The position numbers and the translations under genes are program-made. A stretch of 64,000 bases of DNA, from positions 24,785-88,784 of the forward strand of contig NZ_BBRX01000025.1 of assembly GCF_000829675.1 (NCBI RefSeq), read 5' to 3'. How positions within the stretch are numbered: position 1 is the first letter of the stretch; every line of letters starts with the position of its first letter. The notes below the pieces were generated by a model. That model ran no database searches. It saw only the letters and a list, made by a program, of their open reading frames with translations, and was not told where the DNA came from. This document shows, piece by piece, positions 1-8,074 of the stretch. Origin of the DNA: Acinetobacter rudis (GTDB taxonomy: Bacteria > Pseudomonadota > Gammaproteobacteria > Pseudomonadales > Moraxellaceae).

Positions 1-86
1 ACAATCATGACAACAATAAATGTGAGTGTAGTTGCTATCACCAAAGCCAAAGCACACTTTATAGATTCATTGATTGATTTTTTCAT
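1..86 (-). CDS. Partial small membrane protein gene, cut by window start
   Basis: Only the first 28 codons are inside the window. The ATG (bases 84-86) overlaps the integrase stop codon as ATGA, so it is probably translated with the integrase. The N-terminus is short and charged (MKKSINESIK) and is followed by a hydrophobic stretch (ALALVIATTLTFIVV), which fits a signal anchor or single membrane helix. I do not recognise the family, and the rest of the protein lies outside the window. Its position just inside the integrase makes it an island gene. Confidence 0.5.
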   Translation of the reverse strand, partial: MKKSINESIKCALALVIATTLTFIVVMI

Positions 87-1228
87 TTAACCCCACTTTT
101 AATCTCTTCACAGTAATCAGACCACTTCTGCATCATTTCTTTGCGCTCTTTTAGGTGCTTAGTCCGGTTATATGCTCGACCATGCATATCACGGACTTGG
201 TGACCAAGCTGCATTTCGATAATTTCCACTGGGAACTGTATAACCTCATCAAGCATGGTTCGAGCTGATGCCCTAAAACCATGGCTACTCACTTGCTTTT
301 TTTCATAACCAAGGCGACGTAAAGCTTGATTGATTGTATTTTTTGACATTGGCTTTAATGCTGAAGTAATAGCAGGAAATACATATTCACTATTACATGT
401 GATTGGTTGTAGCACTTTAAGCAGATCAACTACCTGCGTTGATAATGGAACGATTAACTCTACGCCAGTCTTTGATTTTGTCTTAGGTGGTGTATAGGAC
501 CATATGTTTTTCTCAAAATCTATCTCACTCCATTTTGCATGCCGCAATTCACCAGGGCGAACAAAAACAAGAGGGGCGATCTTGAGTGCAGTTTTGGTGA
601 TAATAGTCCCTTCATAGTGATCTATATCACTTAGGAGTACTGCAAACTCTTTAGGTGATGTAATGGCAGCCATGTGGTTAACGACTGGTGTCTTTAGTGC
701 ACCACGTAGATCCTGAGTTACATCGCGCTCACATAATCCAATTGCAACACCATAACGCAGAATTTGACCGCATTTAACCTTAATCTTTTTGGCTGTTTCA
801 TATTTCTCTTCTCTTTCATAGATTCGACAAACATTTAAGATATCCATAGGGGTAATGGAATTAATTGGTTTGTCTCCAATATTATCGACTATAACCTGAA
901 AGAATTTTTTATTTTTGGCGATAGTTGATTCGGCTAAATTTTGCTTAGTCATCCATTCTTCAGAAACAGCAGAAAATGTATTTTTAAGAGAATTAACTTG
1001 ATTGATGGTTTCTAATTTTCTGCTTTCACTTGGATCTATATTTTGAGCAAGTAATGATCTTGCATCATCCCTTCGCGATCTAGCATCTGCAAGAGATACT
1101 TCGGGGTAAGAGCCAAAACTTATGGTATTTCTTTTTTTAGTGTAGGGGTGGTAATAATCAAATCTCCAAAATTTATTGTTGTTCTTATCGATCAATAAAT
1201 ACATGCCTCCACCATCGGAAAGCTTCAC
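83..1228 (-). CDS. P4-type tyrosine site-specific integrase (genomic island)
   Basis: Integrase of the P4/CP4-57 kind, which recombines an island with a tRNA 3' end. The arm-binding N-terminal domain is marked by KLSDGGGMYLLI, and the core-binding domain covers about residues 85-190. The catalytic domain has Arg about 224 (RPGELR), HGFR at about 316-319, LGH at about 341-343 and the nucleophile Tyr about 353 (AYNR). The first usable start is GTG at 1228, but the same frame reads on upstream to about 1307 with a typical family N-terminus (PLTDSKIKKAKF) and no ATG, GTG or TTG. The true start is therefore either a non-standard codon or lost. The gene lies next to the 3' end of tRNA-Arg at 1461 and is transcribed away from it, the usual layout for an integrase at an island end. 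Confidence 0.9.
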   Translation of the reverse strand: MKLSDGGGMYLLIDKNNNKFWRFDYYHPYTKKRNTISFGSYPEVSLADARSRRDDARSLLAQNIDPSESRKLETINQVNSLKNTFSAVSEEWMTKQNLAESTIAKNKKFFQVIVDNIGDKPINSITPMDILNVCRIYEREEKYETAKKIKVKCGQILRYGVAIGLCERDVTQDLRGALKTPVVNHMAAITSPKEFAVLLSDIDHYEGTIITKTALKIAPLVFVRPGELRHAKWSEIDFEKNIWSYTPPKTKSKTGVELIVPLSTQVVDLLKVLQPITCNSEYVFPAITSALKPMSKNTINQALRRLGYEKKQVSSHGFRASARTMLDEVIQFPVEIIEMQLGHQVRDMHGRAYNRTKHLKERKEMMQKWSDYCEEIKSGVK

Positions 1229-1295
1229 AGTCTTATCTATGAACTTTGCTTTCTTAATCTTTGAATCTGTAAGTGGTGTAACTGTTTTAGCTATT

Positions 1296-1334
1296 TTAAC
1301 GGTATCACTTTAACGGTAGATTTAGCGATACCGT
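1296..1334. repeat. Repeated ACGGTA motifs upstream of the integrase
   Basis: TTAACGGTA occurs twice in direct orientation (1296-1304 and 1310-1318), and TACCGT follows in inverse orientation at 1329-1334. All lie between the integrase gene and tRNA-Arg. Clustered short repeats here could be arm-type integrase or excisionase sites. That role is inferred from position only. Confidence 0.35.
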
Positions 1335-1460
1335 CAAAAACACCGCTAAAAACACTTGATTGTTGTGGATCATCATGGACTATTAAAGACTAATGATTGG
1401 TTTAAATCAATATAAATAAAGGGCTTAAAGGACTATTAAGGATTATGCTGTATTCTATAA

Positions 1461-1536
1461 TGGTACGCCCTGCGGGACTCGAACCCACGTCGGTCGCTTA
1501 GGAGGCAACTGCTCTATCCAGTTAAGCTAAGGGCGT
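1461..1536 (-). tRNA. tRNA-Arg (CCT anticodon)
   Basis: The reverse strand folds as a complete tRNA. The acceptor ACGCCCT pairs with AGGGCGT, the anticodon loop is CTCCTAA (anticodon CCT), the T arm contains GGTTCGAGTCC, and CCA is encoded. It reads AGG codons. Its 3' end faces the integrase, which makes it the probable attB of the island that continues to the left of the window. Confidence 0.95.
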
Positions 1537-1570
1537 ATGATGATCGCTAATTTAACGGAAAACGAAGCAA

Positions 1571-1602
1571 AAAAAAAGTTATTGCTTAACAATAACTTTT
1601 AA
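1571..1602 (-). terminator. Intrinsic terminator after the first permease gene
   Basis: AAAGTTATTG / CAATAACTTT stem with a five-base loop. On the minus strand it is followed by nine T residues. It sits just past the stop codon of the permease gene at 1617. Confidence 0.8.
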
Positions 1603-1616
1603 AATTGAAATTCAGA

Positions 1617-2972
1617 TTATTTTTGTTGAGATTTAAGTATGCGGAATAAAATATAAACAATTGTTATCCAAACAGGAATTAGAATAACTGAAAGTTTTAG
1701 TCCTTCCTGCCACATGATAAATAAAATGATAGCTATAAACACCAAGACCAAAATATTACTCAGTGGTGCCCAAAGTGCAGGATAACTGCGTGTGATATTT
1801 TCTGCTTTAAGCTGCTTCATAAAGTTAAGGTGTGTGAGTGCAATCAGCGCCCAGTTGAGTACCAGTCCTGTTACTGCAACATACATTAAGTTTTTAAGAG
1901 CTTGTTCTGGAACAAAGTAGTTAAGCAGCACACAGCCAAAAATCAAAATTGATGAAAAGATCACAGCAGGTCTTGGAACACCTTGTGCATTCACTTTTGC
2001 AAATATTTTAGGCGCATTACCTTGAGTTGCTAAGCCATAAAGCATACGGCTATTTCCATACATGCCACTGTTATAAACAGAAATAGCAGCAGTTAAGATA
2101 ATAAAGTTGAGTAGGTGAGCAGCCCAACCAATGCCTAGCTGACTAAAGATCATCACAAATGGACTTTGATCTAAGCTACCAAGTTGTAATTGGTTCCAAG
2201 GTACAAGGGATAAAATAATGGCGAGGGAAGCGATATAAAATACCAATATACGCCAGACGACTTGATTAATTGCAGTTGGAATATTTTTACTTGGGTTTTC
2301 TGCTTCTGCTGCGGTCATTCCAATGAGTTCAATCCCACCAAATGCAAAAAGCATGAAGGCGAGCATGTAGAACATGCCACTAAAACCGTTAGGGAAAAAA
2401 CCGCCGTGGCTCCAAAGGTTGCTGATCGTTGCTGTAGAATTTGGGCCAGCAGAAAGTAATAAATATAAGCCAAATAAGATCATTGAAATGACTGCAAAGA
2501 CTTTAATGATTGCTAGCCAAAACTCAGATTCACCATAGAAGCGTACATTTGCTAGGTTGATAACGGTCACGATACAAAAGAAGACCAGTACAATAATCCA
2601 TGATGGAATATCAGGCCACCAGTATTGAATAAAAGTGGCAATGGCTGTGAGCTCGGTCATTGCAACTAATACATAAAGGATCCAGTAATTCCAGCCAGCT
2701 AAGAAGCCTGCAAAAGGTCCCCAGTATTTATTTGAAAAATAACTGAGAGAACCTGCAACAGGTTCATGTACGATCATATCGCCAAGTTGGCGCATAATGA
2801 GGTAGGCAATAAAACCACAGATGGCATAGCCTAAAATGGTTGCAGGACCAGCAGATTGAATGACATGCGCAGAGCCTAGAAAGAGTCCAGTACCAATTGC
2901 GCCGCCCATGGCAATGAGCTGTATATGTCGATTTTTAAGACCTCTTTTAAGTCCGGAATCTGTTGTGCTCAA
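1617..2972 (-). CDS. aroP: AroP-type aromatic amino acid permease (APC family)
   Basis: Inner-membrane proton-coupled amino acid importer of the amino acid-polyamine-organocation superfamily, 451 residues with about 12 membrane segments. The N-terminus (KRGLKNRHIQLIAMGGAIG) and the first segments (GTGLFLGSA, EPVAGSLSYF, GWNYWILYVLVAMTEL) match the AroP/PheP branch, and the conserved FGGIELIGMTAAEAENP block lies in the middle. It has a close tandem paralogue immediately upstream (stop at 3085). Substrate assignment (Phe, Tyr, Trp) is by family resemblance. A proline- or histidine-type specificity cannot be excluded. Confidence 0.8.
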   Translation of the reverse strand: MSTTDSGLKRGLKNRHIQLIAMGGAIGTGLFLGSAHVIQSAGPATILGYAICGFIAYLIMRQLGDMIVHEPVAGSLSYFSNKYWGPFAGFLAGWNYWILYVLVAMTELTAIATFIQYWWPDIPSWIIVLVFFCIVTVINLANVRFYGESEFWLAIIKVFAVISMILFGLYLLLSAGPNSTATISNLWSHGGFFPNGFSGMFYMLAFMLFAFGGIELIGMTAAEAENPSKNIPTAINQVVWRILVFYIASLAIILSLVPWNQLQLGSLDQSPFVMIFSQLGIGWAAHLLNFIILTAAISVYNSGMYGNSRMLYGLATQGNAPKIFAKVNAQGVPRPAVIFSSILIFGCVLLNYFVPEQALKNLMYVAVTGLVLNWALIALTHLNFMKQLKAENITRSYPALWAPLSNILVLVFIAIILFIMWQEGLKLSVILIPVWITIVYILFRILKSQQK

Positions 2973-3084
2973 GGTTGTCGTCCAGTGATTTAAAGATAAA
3001 TGATAAGCGTCGACTTCAGTTTTTCACATGTCTGTACCCAAGAAAAGGTAAGAAGGGGCAGTAATCATACTGCCTCAGAAAAAG

Positions 3085-4449
3085 TTAAGAAGTTGAGTCG
3101 TTTTTAGGTTTGAGAGCTTTAAAGAGTACCCACATTAAAGCGATCCAAATAGGAATCATAATGACCGATTCTTTAAAGCCAACTTTCCACATAATACCAA
3201 GGACCATGGCAATAAAAATCAGTACAACGATATTACTCAACGGAGAAGCAATTGCTTTAAATTTTGATTGAATACCCAATTGTTTTTGTTTACGAATAAA
3301 GATCCAGTGGGTAATACTAATCATTGCCCAGTTTAGTACTAATGCCGCAACAGTGACATAAATCAAGTGGCTTAATGCATCTTCTGGTACAACATAGTTT
3401 AAAAGTACGCAGCCAAAGATTAATGCAGATGAGAAGATTACGGCTGTGGTTGGTGTTCCATGTTTATTTAACTTACCAAAAGCTTTAGGTGCATTACCTT
3501 GTTGAGCAAGACCAAATAACATGCGGCTCGTCACATACATAGCACTGTTATATACCGATAATGCAGCTGTTAAGATAATAAAGTTAAGCAGGTTAGCAGC
3601 CCAGTCAATTCCGAGTTGATTAAAAATATAAACAAATGGACTTTTGTCGAGTGTGCCGAGTTCTAAACTATTCCATGGAATTAACGATAAGATAATCGTG
3701 ATCGAACCAATATAGAATACTAAAATACGCCATACGACTTGGTTAATCGCTTTAGGAATATTTTTTTCAGGGTCTTCAACTTCGGCAGCCGTCATTCCAA
3801 TGAGTTCCATACCACCGAAGGCAAACATTAAGAAGGCCATCATCCAAAATAATGATTCAAATCCATTTGGAAAGAAACCGCCATGAGCCCAAAGATGGCT
3901 AAAGCTTGCTGTATCACTTACACCAGGAACCAAAATCAAATAAAGACCAAAGATGATCATCGCGATAATCGATACAACTTTAATCAAAGATAACCAAAAC
4001 TCAGATTCACCATAGACTTTAACATTGGCGAAGTTAATTAAGGTGATACAGATAAAGAAGAATAAGCTACTACTCCAAGCAGGCACATCGGGCCACCAAT
4101 AGCTAATAAACTTGGCAACCGCTGTGAGTTCAGTCATTGCAACTAAAATAAATAAAATCCAATAGTTCCAGCCAGCAAGCATGCCAGGGAATTTGCCCCA
4201 ATATTTATTGGCAAAATGACTAAATGAGCCTGCAACAGGCTCATGAACGATCATTTCCCCTAAGTGACGCATAATGAGGAAAACGATAAGACCACCAATG
4301 GCATAGCCTAAAATGACTGCGGGTCCAGCTTGTTCTATTAATTGTCCTGAACCTAAAAATAAACCCGTACCAACAGCACCACCCATGGCGATTAATTGTA
4401 CATGACGGTTTTTTAGTCCCCTTTTTAATTGTCCTGATGTTTCGCTCAC
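3085..4449 (-). CDS. aroP: AroP-type aromatic amino acid permease, tandem paralogue
   Basis: 454-residue APC-family permease, collinear with and clearly paralogous to the gene just downstream. It has the same RGLKNRHVQLIAMGGAVG start, EPVAGSFSHFANKYWG, and FGGMELIGMTAAEVEDPEKN. About 12 membrane segments are evident. The gap between the two permease genes is 112 bases and holds only a weak hairpin (about 3056-3075), so they may be partly cotranscribed. It is divergent from prpF, with a 260-base shared upstream region. The two copies may differ in affinity or regulation; the sequence does not say which. Confidence 0.8.
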   Translation of the reverse strand: MSETSGQLKRGLKNRHVQLIAMGGAVGTGLFLGSGQLIEQAGPAVILGYAIGGLIVFLIMRHLGEMIVHEPVAGSFSHFANKYWGKFPGMLAGWNYWILFILVAMTELTAVAKFISYWWPDVPAWSSSLFFFICITLINFANVKVYGESEFWLSLIKVVSIIAMIIFGLYLILVPGVSDTASFSHLWAHGGFFPNGFESLFWMMAFLMFAFGGMELIGMTAAEVEDPEKNIPKAINQVVWRILVFYIGSITIILSLIPWNSLELGTLDKSPFVYIFNQLGIDWAANLLNFIILTAALSVYNSAMYVTSRMLFGLAQQGNAPKAFGKLNKHGTPTTAVIFSSALIFGCVLLNYVVPEDALSHLIYVTVAALVLNWAMISITHWIFIRKQKQLGIQSKFKAIASPLSNIVVLIFIAMVLGIMWKVGFKESVIMIPIWIALMWVLFKALKPKNDSTS

Positions 4450-4663
4450 TTAACTTCGCTCATTATGGAGAAATAATGACAGATTGTAATAGATTGGTCA
4501 CAGTAAGCCTAGTAATAAACCTAGATTAAGCGATCATGACAGATAAAAGACTTTACTTATATTTTAGCTCTACTAATGAATGTTTTTATGAGTATTAAAA
4601 TATTTTTTAATACTTAAGTCATGCCATTCAAGATTGATGAAAAAAAAGGATATGATACAGTCG

Positions 4664-4676
4664 ATAACGTCGTTAT
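4664..4676. promoter_or_regulatory. Palindrome ATAACG-T-CGTTAT upstream of prpF
   Basis: Perfect 13-base inverted repeat, 33 bases before the prpF start codon and directly before the A/T-rich TTATAT, which could serve as a -10. Its symmetry and place suggest an operator. No regulator gene lies next to it. Confidence 0.35.
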
Positions 4677-4709
4677 ATACAGCACAACAATATAAAGGAA
4701 TGTAAGATC

Positions 4710-5897
4710 ATGAGTTATGCAGCGCAAATAAAAATACCTGCCACATATATGCGTGGAGGCACAAGTAAAGGGGTTTTCTTTAAGGTCGAGGATTTACCCT
4801 TAGCCGCACAACAAGCAGGTGCAGCACGTGATCAGGTATTATTGCGTGTAATTGGTAGTCCTGATCCTTATGGTAAGCAAATTGATGGCATGGGCGGGGC
4901 AACCTCAAGTACCAGTAAAACCGTGTTATTGAGTAAAAGCACCAAAACTGATCATGATGTTGATTACTTGTTTGGTCAGGTTTCAATAGATAAAGCCTTT
5001 GTTGATTGGAGTGGTAACTGTGGCAACTTAACTGCTGCTGTTGGTTCTTTTGCGATTAGCCAAGGTTTGGTTGCAGCCGAGCGTATTCCTGAAAATGGGA
5101 TATGCACTGTACGTATTTGGCAGGTCAATATTGGTAAAACCATTATTGCACATGTACCAATCACCAATGGTCAAGTTCAAGAAACAGGTGACTTTGAGTT
5201 AGATGGCGTAACTTTCCCCGCTGCAGAAGTACAAATTGAGTTCTTAGATCCATCTGATGATGGTGAAGATGGTGGCGCAATGTTCCCGACAGGTAACTTA
5301 GTGGACACACTAGAAGTTCCTGAAGTTGGTGCTTTTCAGGCGACACTGATTAATGCGGGTATCCCCACTATTTTTATTCAAGCAGAAGATCTGGGCTATA
5401 GCGGTACTGAATTACAAGATGATATCAATGCTGACTCAGCGGCTTTAGCTCGCTTTGAAAAGATTCGTGCCTATGGGGCATTGAAAATGGGCTTGATTCA
5501 AGATGTAGCAGAAGCAGAAAAACGCCAACATACACCGAAAGTGGCTTTTGTTGCAAAGCCAAAAAGCTATACTGCCTCAAGTGGTAAGGCGATTGAGCAA
5601 CAAGACATCGACGTCTTGGTCCGAGCGTTATCAATGGGTAAATTGCATCATGCCATGATGGGAACTGCAGCTGTAGCTATTGGTGCTGCGGCTGCCATAC
5701 CTGGGACTTTGGTCAATCTTGCTGCTGGGGGTGGTGAAAAACAAGCTGTACGATTTGGCCATCCTTCTGGAACACTGCGTGTAGGTGCTGAGGCAATAGT
5801 TGAAGCAGGCCAATGGCAGGTGAAAAAAGCCATTATGAGTCGTAGTGCGCGTGTGCTGATGGAAGGTTGGGTACGTATTCCTGCGGATAGTTTTTAA
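4710..5897 (+). CDS. prpF: PrpF, 2-methylaconitate cis-trans isomerase
   Basis: 395-residue PrpF-family isomerase (diaminopimelate-epimerase-like fold). In the 2-methylcitrate route of propionate breakdown it converts trans- to cis-2-methylaconitate for the AcnD branch. Diagnostic blocks are ATYMRGGTSKGVFF at about residues 11-24, GSPDPYGKQIDGMGGATSS near residue 50, DWSGNCGNL with the catalytic-type cysteine near residue 102, and MGKLHHAMMGT near residue 310. AAGGAATG lies just before the ATG. prpB, prpC and acnD are not adjacent, which is unusual. A related tautomerase of the same family acting on another substrate is the alternative. Confidence 0.85.
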   Translation: MSYAAQIKIPATYMRGGTSKGVFFKVEDLPLAAQQAGAARDQVLLRVIGSPDPYGKQIDGMGGATSSTSKTVLLSKSTKTDHDVDYLFGQVSIDKAFVDWSGNCGNLTAAVGSFAISQGLVAAERIPENGICTVRIWQVNIGKTIIAHVPITNGQVQETGDFELDGVTFPAAEVQIEFLDPSDDGEDGGAMFPTGNLVDTLEVPEVGAFQATLINAGIPTIFIQAEDLGYSGTELQDDINADSAALARFEKIRAYGALKMGLIQDVAEAEKRQHTPKVAFVAKPKSYTASSGKAIEQQDIDVLVRALSMGKLHHAMMGTAAVAIGAAAAIPGTLVNLAAGGGEKQAVRFGHPSGTLRVGAEAIVEAGQWQVKKAIMSRSARVLMEGWVRIPADSF

Positions 5898-5942
5898 TTT
5901 ATAGATTGAATTTAAATAGCGATCATTTTTCTTTTATCATTG

Positions 5943-5968
5943 AAGCTGGTCTAATAGATCAGCTTTTT
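5943..5968 (+). terminator. Intrinsic terminator after prpF
   Basis: AGCTGGTCT / AGATCAGCT stem (one G-T pair) with a three-base loop and a run of six T residues, about 45 bases past the prpF stop. Confidence 0.75.
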
Positions 5969-6167
5969 TCTGTCTTACAAACAAGAATTAAAATCAAGCA
6001 TTTCAATATACTTGCACTAAATTACTCGATAATTCATTTGCTTTTGGTATACACTCGCTGCAGTCATGAATTGTCATGATCACTGTGATTTAACTTGAAA
6101 ATCTCCTTGACCGTGCGAGGATTGAGCTTCAATTCAATGCTCGGCATAGTAAAAATTCGAGGCCAAT

Positions 6168-7079
6168 GTGACGACCCCTCTAAAGCTTAATGTAGAAGTG
6201 CTTGATCAGGCACAGCAACAGATTCAAGCGGACTTACAAACGACGCTTGCCGCATTTTCAATTCCTGAACCATTAAAATCTGCGGTGTACCACGCCGTGA
6301 TGTTGGGTGGAAAGCGTGTGCGCCCTGCACTGAGTTATGCAACCTCTCATTTGATTAAGAATAATCCAAATTATGCAGCGGTGCGCCGTGCAGCCGTTGC
6401 CGTTGAATTGATTCACTGTTATTCATTGGTTCATGATGATCTGCCATGCATGGATGATGATCAATTACGTCGTGGACAACCCACCTGTCATGTTGCTTAT
6501 GGCGAAGATAGTGCTTTGTTGGCAGGTGATATTTTACAGTCGATGGCATTTGAAGTTTTGGGTAGCCGATTATTTGATACTGCGCAAACTGTGGATGCAT
6601 CAATTGTATTAAAACAAATGCAAATTTTAGCGACAGCAAGTTCTAAAATGGTCTGTGGTCAGGTGTTAGATTTACAAGCTGAGTCAAAACGAGTAGATCA
6701 GGCACATCTTGAGGAAATTCACCGTAATAAAACAGGTGCTTTGATTCAAGCAGCGATTATGATGGCGGCTGTAACCATTTACTCTGGTACAGATGAGGCT
6801 TTACCTCGTTTACGTCAGTTTGGTCAGTCCATCGGTCTTGCGTTCCAAGTACAAGATGACATTTTAGATGTGACGGCAAATACCGAGATGCTGGGTAAAA
6901 CTGCTGGTAAAGATGAGCAAGTAGAAAAGTCGACCTATCCGGCATTACTTGGACTTGCACAAGCACAAGATTATTTACAGCAACTGCATCAGCAAGCGAT
7001 GCAGACTTTAAGTTTTTGGGGCGATGATGCAGCAGAGTTGAGTGCAATTGCACAATTCTTGTTGTCGCGTAAAAGCTAA
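6168..7079 (+). CDS. ispA: Farnesyl diphosphate synthase (polyprenyl synthetase)
   Basis: Cytosolic prenyltransferase that condenses isopentenyl diphosphate with dimethylallyl and geranyl diphosphate to give farnesyl diphosphate for quinone and undecaprenyl synthesis. 303 residues, the family's usual length. The first Asp-rich motif is DDLPCMDDD, followed by RRGQPT (about residues 91-105). The second is QVQDDILD near residue 225, followed by GKTAGKD. The start used is GTG (MTTPLKLNVEVL). An upstream exonuclease VII small-subunit gene, frequent in other bacteria, is absent. It converges on oxyR and shares a terminator with it. Confidence 0.92.
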   Translation: MTTPLKLNVEVLDQAQQQIQADLQTTLAAFSIPEPLKSAVYHAVMLGGKRVRPALSYATSHLIKNNPNYAAVRRAAVAVELIHCYSLVHDDLPCMDDDQLRRGQPTCHVAYGEDSALLAGDILQSMAFEVLGSRLFDTAQTVDASIVLKQMQILATASSKMVCGQVLDLQAESKRVDQAHLEEIHRNKTGALIQAAIMMAAVTIYSGTDEALPRLRQFGQSIGLAFQVQDDILDVTANTEMLGKTAGKDEQVEKSTYPALLGLAQAQDYLQQLHQQAMQTLSFWGDDAAELSAIAQFLLSRKS

Positions 7080-7100
7080 ATAGATCTAAGCTTACACGGT

Positions 7101-7136
7101 AAAAAGCCTCAGCAAATTTATTTACTGAGGCTTTTT
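7101..7136. terminator. Bidirectional terminator between ispA and oxyR
   Basis: AAAAAGCCTCAG / CTGAGGCTTTTT stem with a 12-base loop. A and T tracts on both sides let it work for either strand. Confidence 0.85.
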
Positions 7137-7157
7137 ACTGTGTATAGAAAGCTGGAA

Positions 7158-8063
7158 TTAGCAGATTTCTTTACATATTTTTTGTAGGATTTCTAGTAAC
7201 ACTTCAAACTCATTATGCAATGGCGTACTTTTACGTGTGATCAAGGCCAATGATCGTGAAGGTGCATCATTAATCGATTTAATTAAAATATGCTCGTTAT
7301 TTTTAAGCATACTCGCGTGTGTTGCAATTTGAGGCATCAAGGTAAAGCCAAGATTTGCATTGACCATCTCGACCAGAGTGGGTAAAGAACTGGCTTTTAA
7401 ATGATGCTCACTTTTACGTTCGTCTATTGGGCAGGCACTTAGTGCGTGATCACGTAAACAATGTCCTTCTTCAAGCAACATCAGATGCGCTAAGTTAAGA
7501 TCATTTAAGCTTTTGGCATCTGCTGATTCGCTGTCATCGACGTTGCAGACTAAATACAGATTTTCTTTAGCAACCTCTGCAACTTTTAAGCCACGCGTAT
7601 CAAAAGGCAGTGCTAAGAACACCATATCTAAGTGGCCATGCTCCAAGCGTTCAATGATTTTTTCACTTTGAGCTTCGTGCAGATGCAATTTAATTTTAGG
7701 CAGCTGTGCATGTACTTCTTCGAGTAAGCGCGATAAAACAAATGGGGCAATCGTTGGAATAATACCCAGATGTAAATCACCCGTTAATGGTTCGCTCATT
7801 TCACGACTTAGACGCATTAAATCTTGAGCATCAGCAAGAAGGACTCGGGCTCGTGCGACAACTTGCTCGCCTAATGGCGTTAAACGCACATTTTGACGGT
7901 CGCGCTCAACCAGGACACCACCAAGCAAACGTTCTAATTCCATAATGCCGCCAGATAAAGTCGATTGAGTTACAAATGATCGACGTGCAGCTTGTGTGAA
8001 ATGTAAGGTTTCAGACAATGTCACCAAGTATGACAGCTGTCTAAGAGAGGGTAATGCAGCCAT
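7158..8063 (-). CDS. oxyR: OxyR, peroxide-sensing LysR-type regulator
   Basis: 301-residue LysR-type activator of the hydrogen peroxide response. An N-terminal winged helix-turn-helix (LRQLSYLVTLSETLHFTQAA) is followed by a periplasmic-binding-like sensor domain. The two redox cysteines of OxyR are present with the right context and spacing (EEGHCLRDHALSACP, near residues 200 and 209), which separates it from ordinary LysR proteins. It is the last gene of the rubA-rubB-estB-oxyR operon reported in Acinetobacter sp. ADP1, 11 bases after estB, so it may be made from the operon transcript as well as any promoter inside estB. Confidence 0.93.
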   Translation of the reverse strand: MAALPSLRQLSYLVTLSETLHFTQAARRSFVTQSTLSGGIMELERLLGGVLVERDRQNVRLTPLGEQVVARARVLLADAQDLMRLSREMSEPLTGDLHLGIIPTIAPFVLSRLLEEVHAQLPKIKLHLHEAQSEKIIERLEHGHLDMVFLALPFDTRGLKVAEVAKENLYLVCNVDDSESADAKSLNDLNLAHLMLLEEGHCLRDHALSACPIDERKSEHHLKASSLPTLVEMVNANLGFTLMPQIATHASMLKNNEHILIKSINDAPSRSLALITRKSTPLHNEFEVLLEILQKICKEIC

Positions 8064-8074
8064 AATATCCTAGT

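Noticed and set aside
3056..3075. GGCAGTA/TACTGCC hairpin as a terminator between the two permease genes
   Set aside because: Stem is present but the following T tract on the minus strand is poor (CCCCTTCTT), so I do not call it a terminator.
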